Positions 1 through 5,959 of a DNA stretch of 5,960 nt are shown one piece after another; positions within the stretch are counted from its first letter, which is position 1, and each line of letters begins with the position of its first letter. The notes under the pieces are model-generated. The model was not told the DNA's origin and ran no database searches. It saw nothing but the letters and a program-made list of their open reading frames with translations. This DNA comes from Candidatus Gastranaerophilales bacterium (GTDB lineage Bacteria; Cyanobacteriota; Vampirovibrionia; Gastranaerophilales; Gastranaerophilaceae), in the NCBI GenBank assembly GCA_905235825.1, contig CAJONH010000165.1:1-5960 (forward strand). Reading direction: 5' to 3'. A program made the position numbers and the translations under genes.

Positions 1-1
1 C

Positions 2-628
2 AAACAATTGTTTGATATAGTAAAAAGAAACATAACAGGCTGGCTTCAACAGGATTACAGTTTTTGGGGCGGGTTTGAAATGCAGTACAAAGTCAAATCT
101 ACCGACTATCATTGCGGGCAGGTTGACCTCAATTTAGAACCTGCGTGTCAATCTACGGCTGAAAAGTATAATCAACCGGATTGCCACGTCACCCAAAATG
201 CTATTGTTCCTCGCAATGACAAATATATAGAACCCAAAATATTAATTGAACCTTTAATGCGTGATGATATCAATACTGTATGTAAAGAAATACATGTTTA
301 TTGTTTCTCGGGCATGCCTAAATTAATTATGCAACTGTATAATGACAGAAAAATTACAATGTATGATGAAAAATTAAATTATATTGATGATGTATTATCG
401 GATGATGATATAAAAGTTTTTGAAAAAGCAGATGATTTAATAAAACAATCTTATGATTTATCAAAGAAACTATCAGTAGATTTTAATTTCGTTCGTGTAG
501 ATTGGATGGTTTATAAAGGTAAATTATATTTTGAAGAATTAACGTTTACTCCCCATAGCGGATTTCATTGCGGGTTAAACCGCTATTTTAAAAATTTACA
601 GGTAATATATAGAAAGAGTGAAATATGA
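2..628 (+). CDS. TupA-like ATP-grasp protein, copy A (5' end outside window)
   Basis: This is the C-terminal part of an ATP-grasp fold protein of the TupA-like type, a family known mainly from cell-wall polymer and polysaccharide clusters, where an ATP-dependent ligase role is presumed. The hallmark stretches are PKILIEPLMR (about residues 78-87 here), FVRVDWMVYKGKLYFEELTFTP (split around residues 163-184, with the likely Mg/ATP acidic residues in VRVDW and FEEL) and SGFH. The frame is open from base 2, so the gene starts upstream. The TTG at base 8 is not a credible start, because the paralogue at the right end has matching sequence before it (KQLFDIVKRNITGW versus KEIFEITRKNITGW). Two oddities stand out. 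About 44 extra residues between FEMQYK and YIEPK are encoded by a palindromic insertion, and the C-terminus after SGFH does not match the paralogue. The stop overlaps the next start as ATGA, so the two genes are translationally coupled. The substrate is unknown; the downstream small protein is the obvious candidate. Confidence 0.8.
   Translation, partial: KQLFDIVKRNITGWLQQDYSFWGGFEMQYKVKSTDYHCGQVDLNLEPACQSTAEKYNQPDCHVTQNAIVPRNDKYIEPKILIEPLMRDDINTVCKEIHVYCFSGMPKLIMQLYNDRKITMYDEKLNYIDDVLSDDDIKVFEKADDLIKQSYDLSKKLSVDFNFVRVDWMVYKGKLYFEELTFTPHSGFHCGLNRYFKNLQVIYRKSEI
89..223. repeat. In-frame palindromic insertion inside ATP-grasp copy A
   Basis: The right-hand paralogue reads FELNYRGIEPK where this copy reads FEMQYK, then 44 extra residues, then YIEPK. 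Deleting 132 bp leaves MQYKYIEPK, which matches the paralogue residue for residue in length. The extra DNA is bounded by ACAAA at 87-91 and 219-223, exactly 132 bp apart, which resembles a target-site duplication. Inside, TCATTGCG (109-116) is inverted at 212-219, and GCAGGTT (118-124) is inverted at 138-144. The element starts GTCA (92) and ends TGAC (220). Read on the minus strand it begins GTCATTGCGAGGAACAA and later has GACGTGGCAATCC, which resembles the dispersed palindromic repeats known to insert in frame in Rickettsia genes. It is richer in G+C than the surrounding gene. Its membership of a genome-wide family is inferred from this resemblance; no second full copy lies in the window. 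Confidence 0.72.
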
Positions 629-924
629 GTTTTGATAATATTGAAGGACTATCCGAAAATCAAATTATACAGTTATATGATTCTGTTGTTATGAAAGATT
701 ATACAAATATTACAGCAAAAGTTTGGTCGTGCTCTTATTACCTGAGATGTTGTGATGGGAATTCAAGAAGTAGTTATGCACCTTATTATAGTGAACAAAA
801 TAGTAGTCCTGACGGATATTATATAGTATACACAAGATATGCAGCAGGTTCAGCCGCATACTTTTGTTCTCCTTGCTCAGGTACTGATGTTCAAGCATAT
901 TGGTATAATTGGGGTTGCCATTAA
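625..924 (+). CDS. Cys/Tyr-rich small protein with leader-like N-terminus, copy A (candidate modified-peptide precursor)
   Basis: This 99-residue protein belongs to no family I recognise. Residues 1-22 (with IEGLSENQIIQLYDSVV) match the N-terminus of the small protein at 4905-5240, while the remainder differs almost completely. The C-terminal part has six cysteines (36, 42, 43, 81, 84, 98), including CC and CSPC, and is very rich in tyrosine, serine and glycine. There is no hydrophobic signal peptide or membrane segment. The conserved leader, variable Cys-rich remainder and coupled upstream ATP-grasp gene suggest a ribosomally made, enzymatically modified peptide precursor. No GG cleavage motif, protease, transporter or radical SAM enzyme is visible here. 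The ATG at 625 sits in an ATGA overlap with the ATP-grasp stop, and the purine-rich AGAAAGAG just upstream can act as a ribosome-binding site. It could also be a secreted or structural Cys-rich protein that is never modified. Confidence 0.75.
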   Translation: MSFDNIEGLSENQIIQLYDSVVMKDYTNITAKVWSCSYYLRCCDGNSRSSYAPYYSEQNSSPDGYYIVYTRYAAGSAAYFCSPCSGTDVQAYWYNWGCH

Positions 925-966
925 TATTATAAAGCCTAATCAAATGCAAGATAAGTGAGCAATACT

Positions 967-1070
967 GACACATTAGTTTACCTAAAACGTAACTAATATG
1001 CCCAATATAAAAAAAGCGGACACATTAATTTACCTGAAAACTAAATAATCTGCCCGCTATAAAAAAAAAA
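967..1070. repeat. Two diverged 52-bp tandem repeats
   Basis: GACACATTAGTTTACCT at 967 recurs as GACACATTAATTTACCT at 1019. The similarity continues through TAAxTAATxTGCCC and TATAAAAAAA for a full 52-bp period, with roughly four in five bases the same. Each copy holds an inverted repeat: ATTAGTT/AACTAAT (972-978 with 991-997) in the first, and a longer stem in the second that also serves as a minus-strand terminator. The block lies between the stop of small protein A and its terminator, where the right-hand cassette has only about 14 bases. It therefore looks like an insertion or local duplication. A relict transposon end is possible but unsupported by any transposase. Confidence 0.7.
1009..1058 (-). 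terminator. Probable intrinsic terminator for nadB-nadC
   Basis: Read on the minus strand, AGCGGGCAGATTA (1058-1046) pairs with TAATGTGTCCGCT (1027-1015). This gives a 13-position stem with one G-U pair and one mismatch, an 18-base loop, and a run of T ending at 1009. It lies about 90 bases past the nadC stop and is the only T-tailed hairpin I see for that operon. It is made from the second 52-bp repeat copy. The loop is longer than in a typical terminator. Confidence 0.5.
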
Positions 1071-1116
1071 TTTACGTAGTATTTTTTGCGGAGTTACTAA
1101 AACTCCGCTTTTTTTT
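1071..1116 (+). terminator. Intrinsic terminator of cassette A with conserved lead-in
   Basis: The stem GCGGAGTT (1088-1095) pairs perfectly with AACTCCGC (1101-1108) around a 5-base loop and is followed by eight T. It ends transcription coming from small protein A. The 14 bases before it, TTTACGTAGTATTT at 1071-1084, are the same as those before the cassette B terminator on the other strand, although the two hairpins differ in stem sequence. Confidence 0.85.
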
Positions 1117-1122
1117 GTGTGT

Positions 1123-1141
1123 GGGGGGGGGGAAAAAAAAA
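1123..1141. other. G10-A9 homopolymer tract
   Basis: Ten G are followed directly by nine A, preceded by GTGTGT, between the cassette A terminator and the nadC stop. It is non-coding on both strands as annotated. Long G runs are rare in such AT-rich DNA. The tract could be a slippage-prone site or an assembly or sequencing weakness. Confidence 0.6.
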
Positions 1142-1146
1142 CATTA

Positions 1147-1980
1147 TTACATATCTAAAGCAATATCCAGTGTTTTTGCTTTTGCAACTATTGCACTTGA
1201 AGAAATAACATCAACACCTGTTTGGGCAATATTTTTAACTGTTTCCAGAGTTACATTACCGCTTGCTTCAACAATTGCCGTATTATTAATAATTTCCACG
1301 CATTTTTTCATCAAATCGCAGGGCATGTTATCAAGCATAATAATATCAGCTTTTACTTGCACGGCTTCTTTTACCTGTTCAATTGTATCGCATTCCACTT
1401 CAATTTTATGTGAATGAGATAGATGAGGACGGATTTTATTCACTGCATTTGTAATTGAGCCTGCCAATTGTATATGATTATCTTTTATCATAACGCAATC
1501 GGAGAGATTAAATCTGTGAAGTCTTGCTCCGCCGGTTGCAACGGCATATTTTTCAAACAACCTGAAATTTGGAGTGTTTTTTCTTGTATCGGTTATTTTT
1601 GCTTTATAATCACCTATTGCATTTTGATATTTATTTGTTTCTGTAGCTATACCGCTTAAACGCTGAATATAATTAAGTGCAGTTCTTTCGCCCGTTAAAA
1701 TTGCTCTTGCACTGCCCTCAATATGCATTAATGTAGTGCCTTTTTTTATTACATCACCGTCTTTATATAATTTTTCCAATTTTATTTCGGGAGATAATAT
1801 TTTAAATACAAGAGCTGCAACGTCAATCCCGCACAATATACCGTCTTCTCTGGTATTCATATCCGCTTTTATAATTTTATCATCATCAGTCAGAATATCT
1901 GTTGTAATATCGCCAAAACCGATATCCTCTTTTAATGCATTTTTTATATGTTCTTCAATTATAAAATCGTGTAAAATCAT
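1147..1980 (-). CDS. nadC: Nicotinate-nucleotide pyrophosphorylase (quinolinate phosphoribosyltransferase)
   Basis: NadC converts quinolinate and phosphoribosyl pyrophosphate into nicotinate mononucleotide, CO2 and pyrophosphate, the step that joins de novo quinolinate synthesis to NAD in the cytoplasm. The 277 residues are normal for the family. An N-terminal sandwich domain (about 1-105, with EDIGFGDITTD at 18-28) is followed by the barrel domain. Recognisable motifs are ARAILTGERTALNYIQRLSG (91-110), DTRKNTP (131-137), ATGGARLHRFNLSD (148-161), MIKDNHI (164-170), EVECD (194-198), MLDNM (215-219) and EASGN (238-242). Near the C-terminus it reads VISSSAI where many homologues have a glycine (SVGAL-like), a mild departure in the phosphate-binding region. 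The ATG at 1980 is two bases after the nadB stop, with AAAGG six bases upstream, so the genes form one operon. Confidence 0.95.
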   Translation of the reverse strand: MILHDFIIEEHIKNALKEDIGFGDITTDILTDDDKIIKADMNTREDGILCGIDVAALVFKILSPEIKLEKLYKDGDVIKKGTTLMHIEGSARAILTGERTALNYIQRLSGIATETNKYQNAIGDYKAKITDTRKNTPNFRLFEKYAVATGGARLHRFNLSDCVMIKDNHIQLAGSITNAVNKIRPHLSHSHKIEVECDTIEQVKEAVQVKADIIMLDNMPCDLMKKCVEIINNTAIVEASGNVTLETVKNIAQTGVDVISSSAIVAKAKTLDIALDM

Positions 1981-1982
1981 TT

Positions 1983-3575
1983 TTAACCTTTCGTTATTTC
2001 TTTTGAATGTGCAATTTTTTCGGTTTTAGGATAATCAATGCGGTAGTGGGCACCACGTGATTCTTTTCTTGCCAGTGCAAAATCTGTTATTAATTCCGCT
2101 ATTATCAGCATATTTCTTAATTCATAAGTATTTCTATCTGTACATTTGTATGAAAAACCTAAAATTTGCATTAATTTTTGTATTTTTTCTTTTGCGAGAT
2201 TAAGTTTTTCCGCATTTCTTTCAATTCCGACATTTTCCCACATAGTTTCCTTTAATTCGGAAAATATGGCATTAGTATCAATATCAATGTGAGGAAGTTT
2301 TTCTTTATAAAAATCTATTATTCTTGAAATGGATTCATCCTGAATGAAATTATTTTTTAAATTTTGCATTTTCAGATAATTAACAAGTTCATAAGCAGTT
2401 ACGGCACATTCCAGTATTGAATTGGAAGCAAGTCTGTTTGCACCGTGAAGACCTGTGCAAGCTGCTTCACCAATTGCATAAAGACCTTTTATCGAAGTTG
2501 TTCCGTTAACTTCCGTTTTTATACCCCCCATAAAATAGTGAGCAGAAGGAGAAACTGGAATATAATCCTTTGAAGGGTTAATATTATATTCTTTGCAGGC
2601 TGCATAAATTGTGGGAAAACGCTTTTTAAATTTGTCTTCTTTTATATGAGTTGCATCCAAAAAAACATTTTTAGCACCTGTTTTTTTCATTTCACTGTAT
2701 ATGGAGCGGGTTACGATATCTCTTGGTGCGAGTTCCAAACGTTCATCATATTTTTCCATAAATGTTTTGCCGTTTTTATCGACGAGTTTTGCACCTTCTC
2801 CTCTTACTGCTTCCGAGATTAAGAACATGGTTCCTTTATCTCCTAATGCGAAAGCGGTAGGATGAAACTGAACAAATTCCATATCTTTAACGACGGCACC
2901 TGCTCTATAAGCCAGAGCAATTCCGTCACCCGTTGTTATATCGGGATTTGTGGTATATTTGTATAATTGACCTATTCCGCCGGTTGCAATAATTACGGCA
3001 GGAGTTTCAATTATTTCATATTCGTTTTCGGCATAGTTATATGTAATTAGTCCTTTTACAACATTGTTGTTATCTTTTAAAATTTCAACGGCAATAGTTT
3101 GTTCATATATATCTATATTTTCCTGTTTTAAAACATATTCAACAAGGGCATTTTCTATGCAAAATCCCGTTGCATCTCCGCCTGCGTGCAAAATTCTGTT
3201 TACGCTGTGAGCAGCTTCTTTTGTGAATTTCAGTTTGTTATTTTCATCTCTGTCAAAATCCACACCAAAACTTTGCAGCTCCTTTACTACCTGAGCACTT
3301 CTTTTTGATATAAATTCGGCAGTTTTTGCATCGGTAAGCCCCGCACCTGCTTTTATTGTGTCTTCTATATGCAATTGACAGGAATCAAGTTTATTTTCGC
3401 TCATAACAGAAACCATTCCGCCCTGTGCGTATTTTGAATTGGATTCAATAAGCTGTGATTTTGTTATTATTAATAATCCGTCAGGCAGTTTTGCTTCTTT
3501 ATTTAATTTTATAGCGGCAAAAAGTCCTGCTATACCGCTTCCTGCTATTACTGCCGAATATTTGGAATGTTTCAT
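1983..3575 (-). CDS. nadB: L-aspartate oxidase
   Basis: NadB is an FAD enzyme of the succinate dehydrogenase/fumarate reductase flavoprotein family. It oxidises L-aspartate to iminoaspartate, which quinolinate synthase (NadA) condenses to quinolinate. The 530 residues match the usual length. Visible are the dinucleotide-binding loop GSGIAG (12-17), SKYAQGGM (47-54), the FAD-contacting HSVNRILHAGGDATG (123-137), QFHPTA (236-241), ISEAVRGEGA (253-262), APRDIVTR (283-290), SAHYFMGG (344-351) and GEAACTGLHGANRLASNSIL (369-388). The C-terminal helical domain ends with the signature SRGAHYRIDYP (506-516). The active-site histidines and arginines of the family are present in these motifs. The ATG at 3575 has AAGGAT six bases upstream. 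The 97 bases before it are extremely AT-rich and may hold a promoter, though no convincing -35/-10 pair or NAD-responsive operator is recognisable. nadA is not adjacent. Confidence 0.96.
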   Translation of the reverse strand: MKHSKYSAVIAGSGIAGLFAAIKLNKEAKLPDGLLIITKSQLIESNSKYAQGGMVSVMSENKLDSCQLHIEDTIKAGAGLTDAKTAEFISKRSAQVVKELQSFGVDFDRDENNKLKFTKEAAHSVNRILHAGGDATGFCIENALVEYVLKQENIDIYEQTIAVEILKDNNNVVKGLITYNYAENEYEIIETPAVIIATGGIGQLYKYTTNPDITTGDGIALAYRAGAVVKDMEFVQFHPTAFALGDKGTMFLISEAVRGEGAKLVDKNGKTFMEKYDERLELAPRDIVTRSIYSEMKKTGAKNVFLDATHIKEDKFKKRFPTIYAACKEYNINPSKDYIPVSPSAHYFMGGIKTEVNGTTSIKGLYAIGEAACTGLHGANRLASNSILECAVTAYELVNYLKMQNLKNNFIQDESISRIIDFYKEKLPHIDIDTNAIFSELKETMWENVGIERNAEKLNLAKEKIQKLMQILGFSYKCTDRNTYELRNMLIIAELITDFALARKESRGAHYRIDYPKTEKIAHSKEITKG

Positions 3576-3672
3576 ATTTATATCCTTATTTACTTAATTT
3601 TATTTCAAAAAAAAAATAAATTAAATAAAAAATAATAATTTTTACAACAAAACAATATCTTAAAATAGATGT

Positions 3673-4824
3673 TTATATTTTACAGGCAGGTATATAAATA
3701 CGGCTTTTTGCTATCTTATTCATTTTCTTTTCATAAATTTTTTGAATTTTTTCGGCACACTTATAACAATATAAACAGTCAATTCCACATTGATATGAGC
3801 AGTATTCACCGTATTTATCAAAATGTTTAATTTTTGGTAAATACTTATAAATATCTTTTACCGTTAATTTTTTTAATGCGGTATTATCGGATAAGTGGTA
3901 AATAAATGTATTAACAGAAATATTTTCGATTTCTTTTATATTATCAATACCTTTTAAATAATAAAAATATGATTTCAGATAAGTTTCAATATTTTTTTTC
4001 AAGCTGTCACGCCCTACAAGTTTAAATTTCTTTATTCCTGCTTTTGCGTAGGTTTCTATATCCCACGGAAAAATATTATTTGATTTTATTAATGTATGAA
4101 ATAAATTTTTTTCAGCGTATCTTCCGCAAAAAAATTCACTGTCATAAAAACTTGATAATGTATTATCATTTCTATATAAAATGTTTTTATCCAAATAATT
4201 TGAAGCATGATTTGTCCTTAGAGGACATCCGTTTATACATCCCTCATTTACCATTAGCTCTATATCTGTATCAAATAGTGATTTTTTTATATTTTTCAAT
4301 AATTTTATATTCCTAATACAGTCATGAGCAGGAATAATTTGTTTTACATAAGGATGTACAAACATAAAATTCTTATATTCGCATAATGTCTTTAATTCAA
4401 AAGAAGTAGAAGCATATAAATTAAAATCATTATAATGTTTATTTAAATATGACAATAAATTGTGATTAGCAATTCTTAATTTATTTACACCTTGTTTTCT
4501 AAGTTCATTTAATAATTTATCAAGTTTTTCTAATTGTTGTTCAAGTTCCGGATTTTCAATCGATATTCCTTTGGGAGAGTTTAAAAGATATATTATATCA
4601 ACACCTGAATTTAAGCAGTATATTATTAATTTTTTCCAATATTCCCAATTTGTTTTATGGAAAAAAATGTTTCTTTTTTGTTCAAATCCCGTAAACAATT
4701 CATTAGTAGATGGCAGGGAAAAAAATAAACTTGTTATTTTGCTCTTTTCTACATGTTTGTTTATATCAAGAAGTTTTTTGATATCTTCTATGGTGTAAGG
4801 CATAGGTGCACTAAATTGATACAT
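3673..4824 (-). CDS. U32-family (collagenase-like) protein, probable Fe-S protein
   Basis: This 383-residue protein has the U32 layout: an N-terminal region with AxPMPYT, then VNKLRIANHNLLSYL (about 113-127), the family signature NEGCINGCPLRTNH (193-206), FFCGRY (231-236) and the C-terminal PWDIETYAKAGIKKFKLVGR (253-272). Characterised U32 proteins include RNA and ubiquinone hydroxylation factors, several of them 4Fe-4S proteins, so the historical peptidase label should not be taken literally. C196, C200 and C233 are cluster ligand candidates. A second cysteine group near the C-terminus (342, 346, 350, 353, 356) is striking. The ATG at 4824 is chosen because AAGGG lies nine bases upstream; the longer frame opening at 4878 would run through the cassette B terminator hairpin. 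With only about 28 bases between that terminator and the start, the gene probably depends on read-through or a promoter inside it. The substrate is unknown. Confidence 0.75.
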   Translation of the reverse strand: MYQFSAPMPYTIEDIKKLLDINKHVEKSKITSLFFSLPSTNELFTGFEQKRNIFFHKTNWEYWKKLIIYCLNSGVDIIYLLNSPKGISIENPELEQQLEKLDKLLNELRKQGVNKLRIANHNLLSYLNKHYNDFNLYASTSFELKTLCEYKNFMFVHPYVKQIIPAHDCIRNIKLLKNIKKSLFDTDIELMVNEGCINGCPLRTNHASNYLDKNILYRNDNTLSSFYDSEFFCGRYAEKNLFHTLIKSNNIFPWDIETYAKAGIKKFKLVGRDSLKKNIETYLKSYFYYLKGIDNIKEIENISVNTFIYHLSDNTALKKLTVKDIYKYLPKIKHFDKYGEYCSYQCGIDCLYCYKCAEKIQKIYEKKMNKIAKSRIYIPACKI

Positions 4825-4838
4825 GTTGTTTTTCCCTT
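4825..4838 (-). promoter_or_regulatory. Ribosome-binding site deciding the U32 gene start
   Basis: On the minus strand AAGGG (4838-4834) precedes ATG 4824 by nine bases. The next upstream in-frame start, at 4878, lies beyond the terminator hairpin stem and its T run, so the internal ATG is preferred. Confidence 0.6.
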
Positions 4839-4852
4839 TTTGTAAGTTATTT

Positions 4853-4890
4853 AAAAAAAGCGGGCAAAATACCCGCAAATACTACGTAAA
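4853..4890 (-). terminator. Intrinsic terminator of cassette B with conserved lead-in
   Basis: On the minus strand GCGGG (4876-4872) pairs with CCCGC (4864-4860), plus one T-G pair, around a 5-base loop, and is followed by seven T (4859-4853). The preceding TTTACGTAGTATTT (4890-4877) is identical to the sequence before the cassette A terminator. It begins about 14 bases past the small protein B stop. It sits directly upstream of the U32 gene and so would attenuate read-through into it. Confidence 0.8.
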
Positions 4891-4904
4891 TATAGATTTT
4901 ATCA

Positions 4905-5240
4905 TTAATTATCCGTTCCAAACGTAAAACCGACAGCATTACACCCGCCCTGACAATATCCGGAGCGAAATCCTGTTCCAAAAGGACAACTGTAATTAAT
5001 AACACTTCCGCAGTATGGACCACTGCTAAGATTTGTACAATTTTTCCAACATGCCTGACTGTAGGAATCAGCTGTAAATCTGGCGGCAATATACCCGTAG
5101 CCGTACGTACAGGGCGTACGATTACAGCATCTGCAATACAGGGGGTCTGCTATTAAATTATTATCATTACTTTCTATTGCAGATTCATATAATTTTTGTA
5201 TTTCCTGTTCATTTAAACCTTCAATAAAATCCGTATTCAT
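4905..5240 (-). CDS. Cys-rich small protein with leader-like N-terminus, copy B (candidate modified-peptide precursor)
   Basis: This 111-residue protein shares its first 22 residues in pattern (IEGLNEQEIQKLYESAI) with small protein A and has no other family I recognise. The first cysteine falls at residue 36 in both, followed by CxCC here and CC at 42-43 there; past that point the sequences do not align. There are ten cysteines (36, 38, 39, 44, 64, 68, 77, 85, 96, 100) in a Gly/Ser/Tyr/Asn-rich setting. No signal peptide or membrane segment is visible. The ATG at 5240 has AGAGGA five bases upstream, 14 bases after the ATP-grasp stop, so the pair is an operon. The coding DNA of the Cys-rich part looks richer in G+C than that of the N-terminal part. 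A precursor peptide acted on by the ATP-grasp enzyme is the favoured reading. A disulfide-rich or metal-binding protein is the alternative. Confidence 0.75.
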   Translation of the reverse strand: MNTDFIEGLNEQEIQKLYESAIESNDNNLIADPLYCRCCNRTPCTYGYGYIAARFTADSYSQACWKNCTNLSSGPYCGSVINYSCPFGTGFRSGYCQGGCNAVGFTFGTDN

Positions 5241-5254
5241 ATCTATCCTCTGTT

Positions 5255-5959
5255 TTATAGTTTTACTAAATCATCAATCTGATATTTAACTTTCTTTTTT
5301 AACGCCTCATTAAATTTGTGAAATCCCGAATAAGGAGTAAATGTAAATTCCTCAAAACAAGGCTTATTTTCAAATATCATCCAATCAATACGCACAAATG
5401 GAAAATCATTGCATAATTTTTTTGATAAATCAAATGTTTGTTTTAATAGTTCATCGGACTCCTTAAAAATTTTTTCTTCTTCAAAATCAAAAACATCTTC
5501 TATTTGATTTAAATTATTATTATATAATGTTATTCCATCTTGAAATTCTCCGTAAATTCTTATTAAAATCATAGGTTGTCCGTTTGAACAATATACATTT
5601 ATTCTTTGCTGGTCTTTATAGATATTTTCTCTCATTAACGGTTCTATTAATAATTTAGGTTCAATACCACGATAATTTAGTTCAAACCCGCTCCAAAAGC
5701 TGTAGTCTTGCTCCAGCCAGCCTGTTATGTTTTTTCGTGTTATTTCAAAAATTTCTTTTGAATTTAAATATTTATCTTTGTTTTTTATGATATATTGCCA
5801 CTTGCACCCGTGATTACACTTGATTACAAAGCTATTGGGGAGTTTATCAAAATCTATTTGGTCAAAGTAAGTAAAAACGTCTTGTTTTGGTAGACTAAAG
5901 TCTACCCTACTACTGTTATAAAGATTCTTCACCCCTGAATTGACATCGGGTTCAGAATG
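5255..5959 (-). CDS. TupA-like ATP-grasp protein, copy B (5' end outside window or disrupted)
   Basis: This is a second TupA-like ATP-grasp protein, homologous to copy A. Numbered from the GTG at 5932 (225 residues), it shows LPNSFVIKCNHG (31-42, the nucleotide-loop region, with CKW after it where related proteins commonly have SGW), NITGWLEQDYSFW (68-80), PKLLIEPLMR (92-101), FVRIDWMIFENKPCFEEFTFTP (residues 179-200) and YSGFHKF (201-207). The frame has no stop between 5932 and the window edge, so GTG 5932 is only the first candidate start. TupA-like proteins normally have several dozen conserved residues before LPNSF, but here that stretch is encoded by palindromic repeat-like DNA. The gene therefore either has a repeat inserted in frame or is truncated at its 5' end. 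It is followed by small protein B, and together they mirror cassette A. Its substrate is unknown. Confidence 0.78.
   Translation of the reverse strand, partial: HSEPDVNSGVKNLYNSSRVDFSLPKQDVFTYFDQIDFDKLPNSFVIKCNHGCKWQYIIKNKDKYLNSKEIFEITRKNITGWLEQDYSFWSGFELNYRGIEPKLLIEPLMRENIYKDQQRINVYCSNGQPMILIRIYGEFQDGITLYNNNLNQIEDVFDFEEEKIFKESDELLKQTFDLSKKLCNDFPFVRIDWMIFENKPCFEEFTFTPYSGFHKFNEALKKKVKYQIDDLVKL

Noticed and set aside
710..973. Minus-strand open frame of 87 residues opposite small protein A
   Set aside because: The plus-strand frame has the conserved leader and coupled start; the antisense frame has low-complexity, motif-free sequence.
967..1070. CRISPR-like repeat array
   Set aside because: Only two diverged copies are directly adjacent, with no spacers and no cas genes.
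1115..1417. Plus-strand open frames opposite nadC and nadB (also 1222-1413, 1468-1659, 1736-2029)
   Set aside because: These are mirror frames of confidently identified genes and show no family motif.
3576..3672. Promoter or NAD-responsive operator upstream of nadB
   Set aside because: The stretch is almost entirely A/T; TTGTTG followed 17 bases later by TATTTA is too weak to call, and no inverted operator is convincing.
4825..4878. Upstream start of the U32 gene at 4878
   Set aside because: It would place the first codons inside the cassette B terminator hairpin and T run; the extra 18 residues have no family similarity, and AAGGG fits the ATG at 4824.
4847..5089. Minus-strand open frame of 80 residues overlapping small protein B in another frame
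   Set aside because: It lies inside the Cys-rich gene, runs through the terminator, has no recognisable motif, and the frame with the shared leader and good ribosome-binding site is clearly the coding one.
5101..5120. Two CGTACG palindromes close together in small protein B
   Set aside because: They arise from Gly-Tyr and Thr-Tyr codons in the Cys-rich region and have no symmetric arrangement suggesting a regulatory site.
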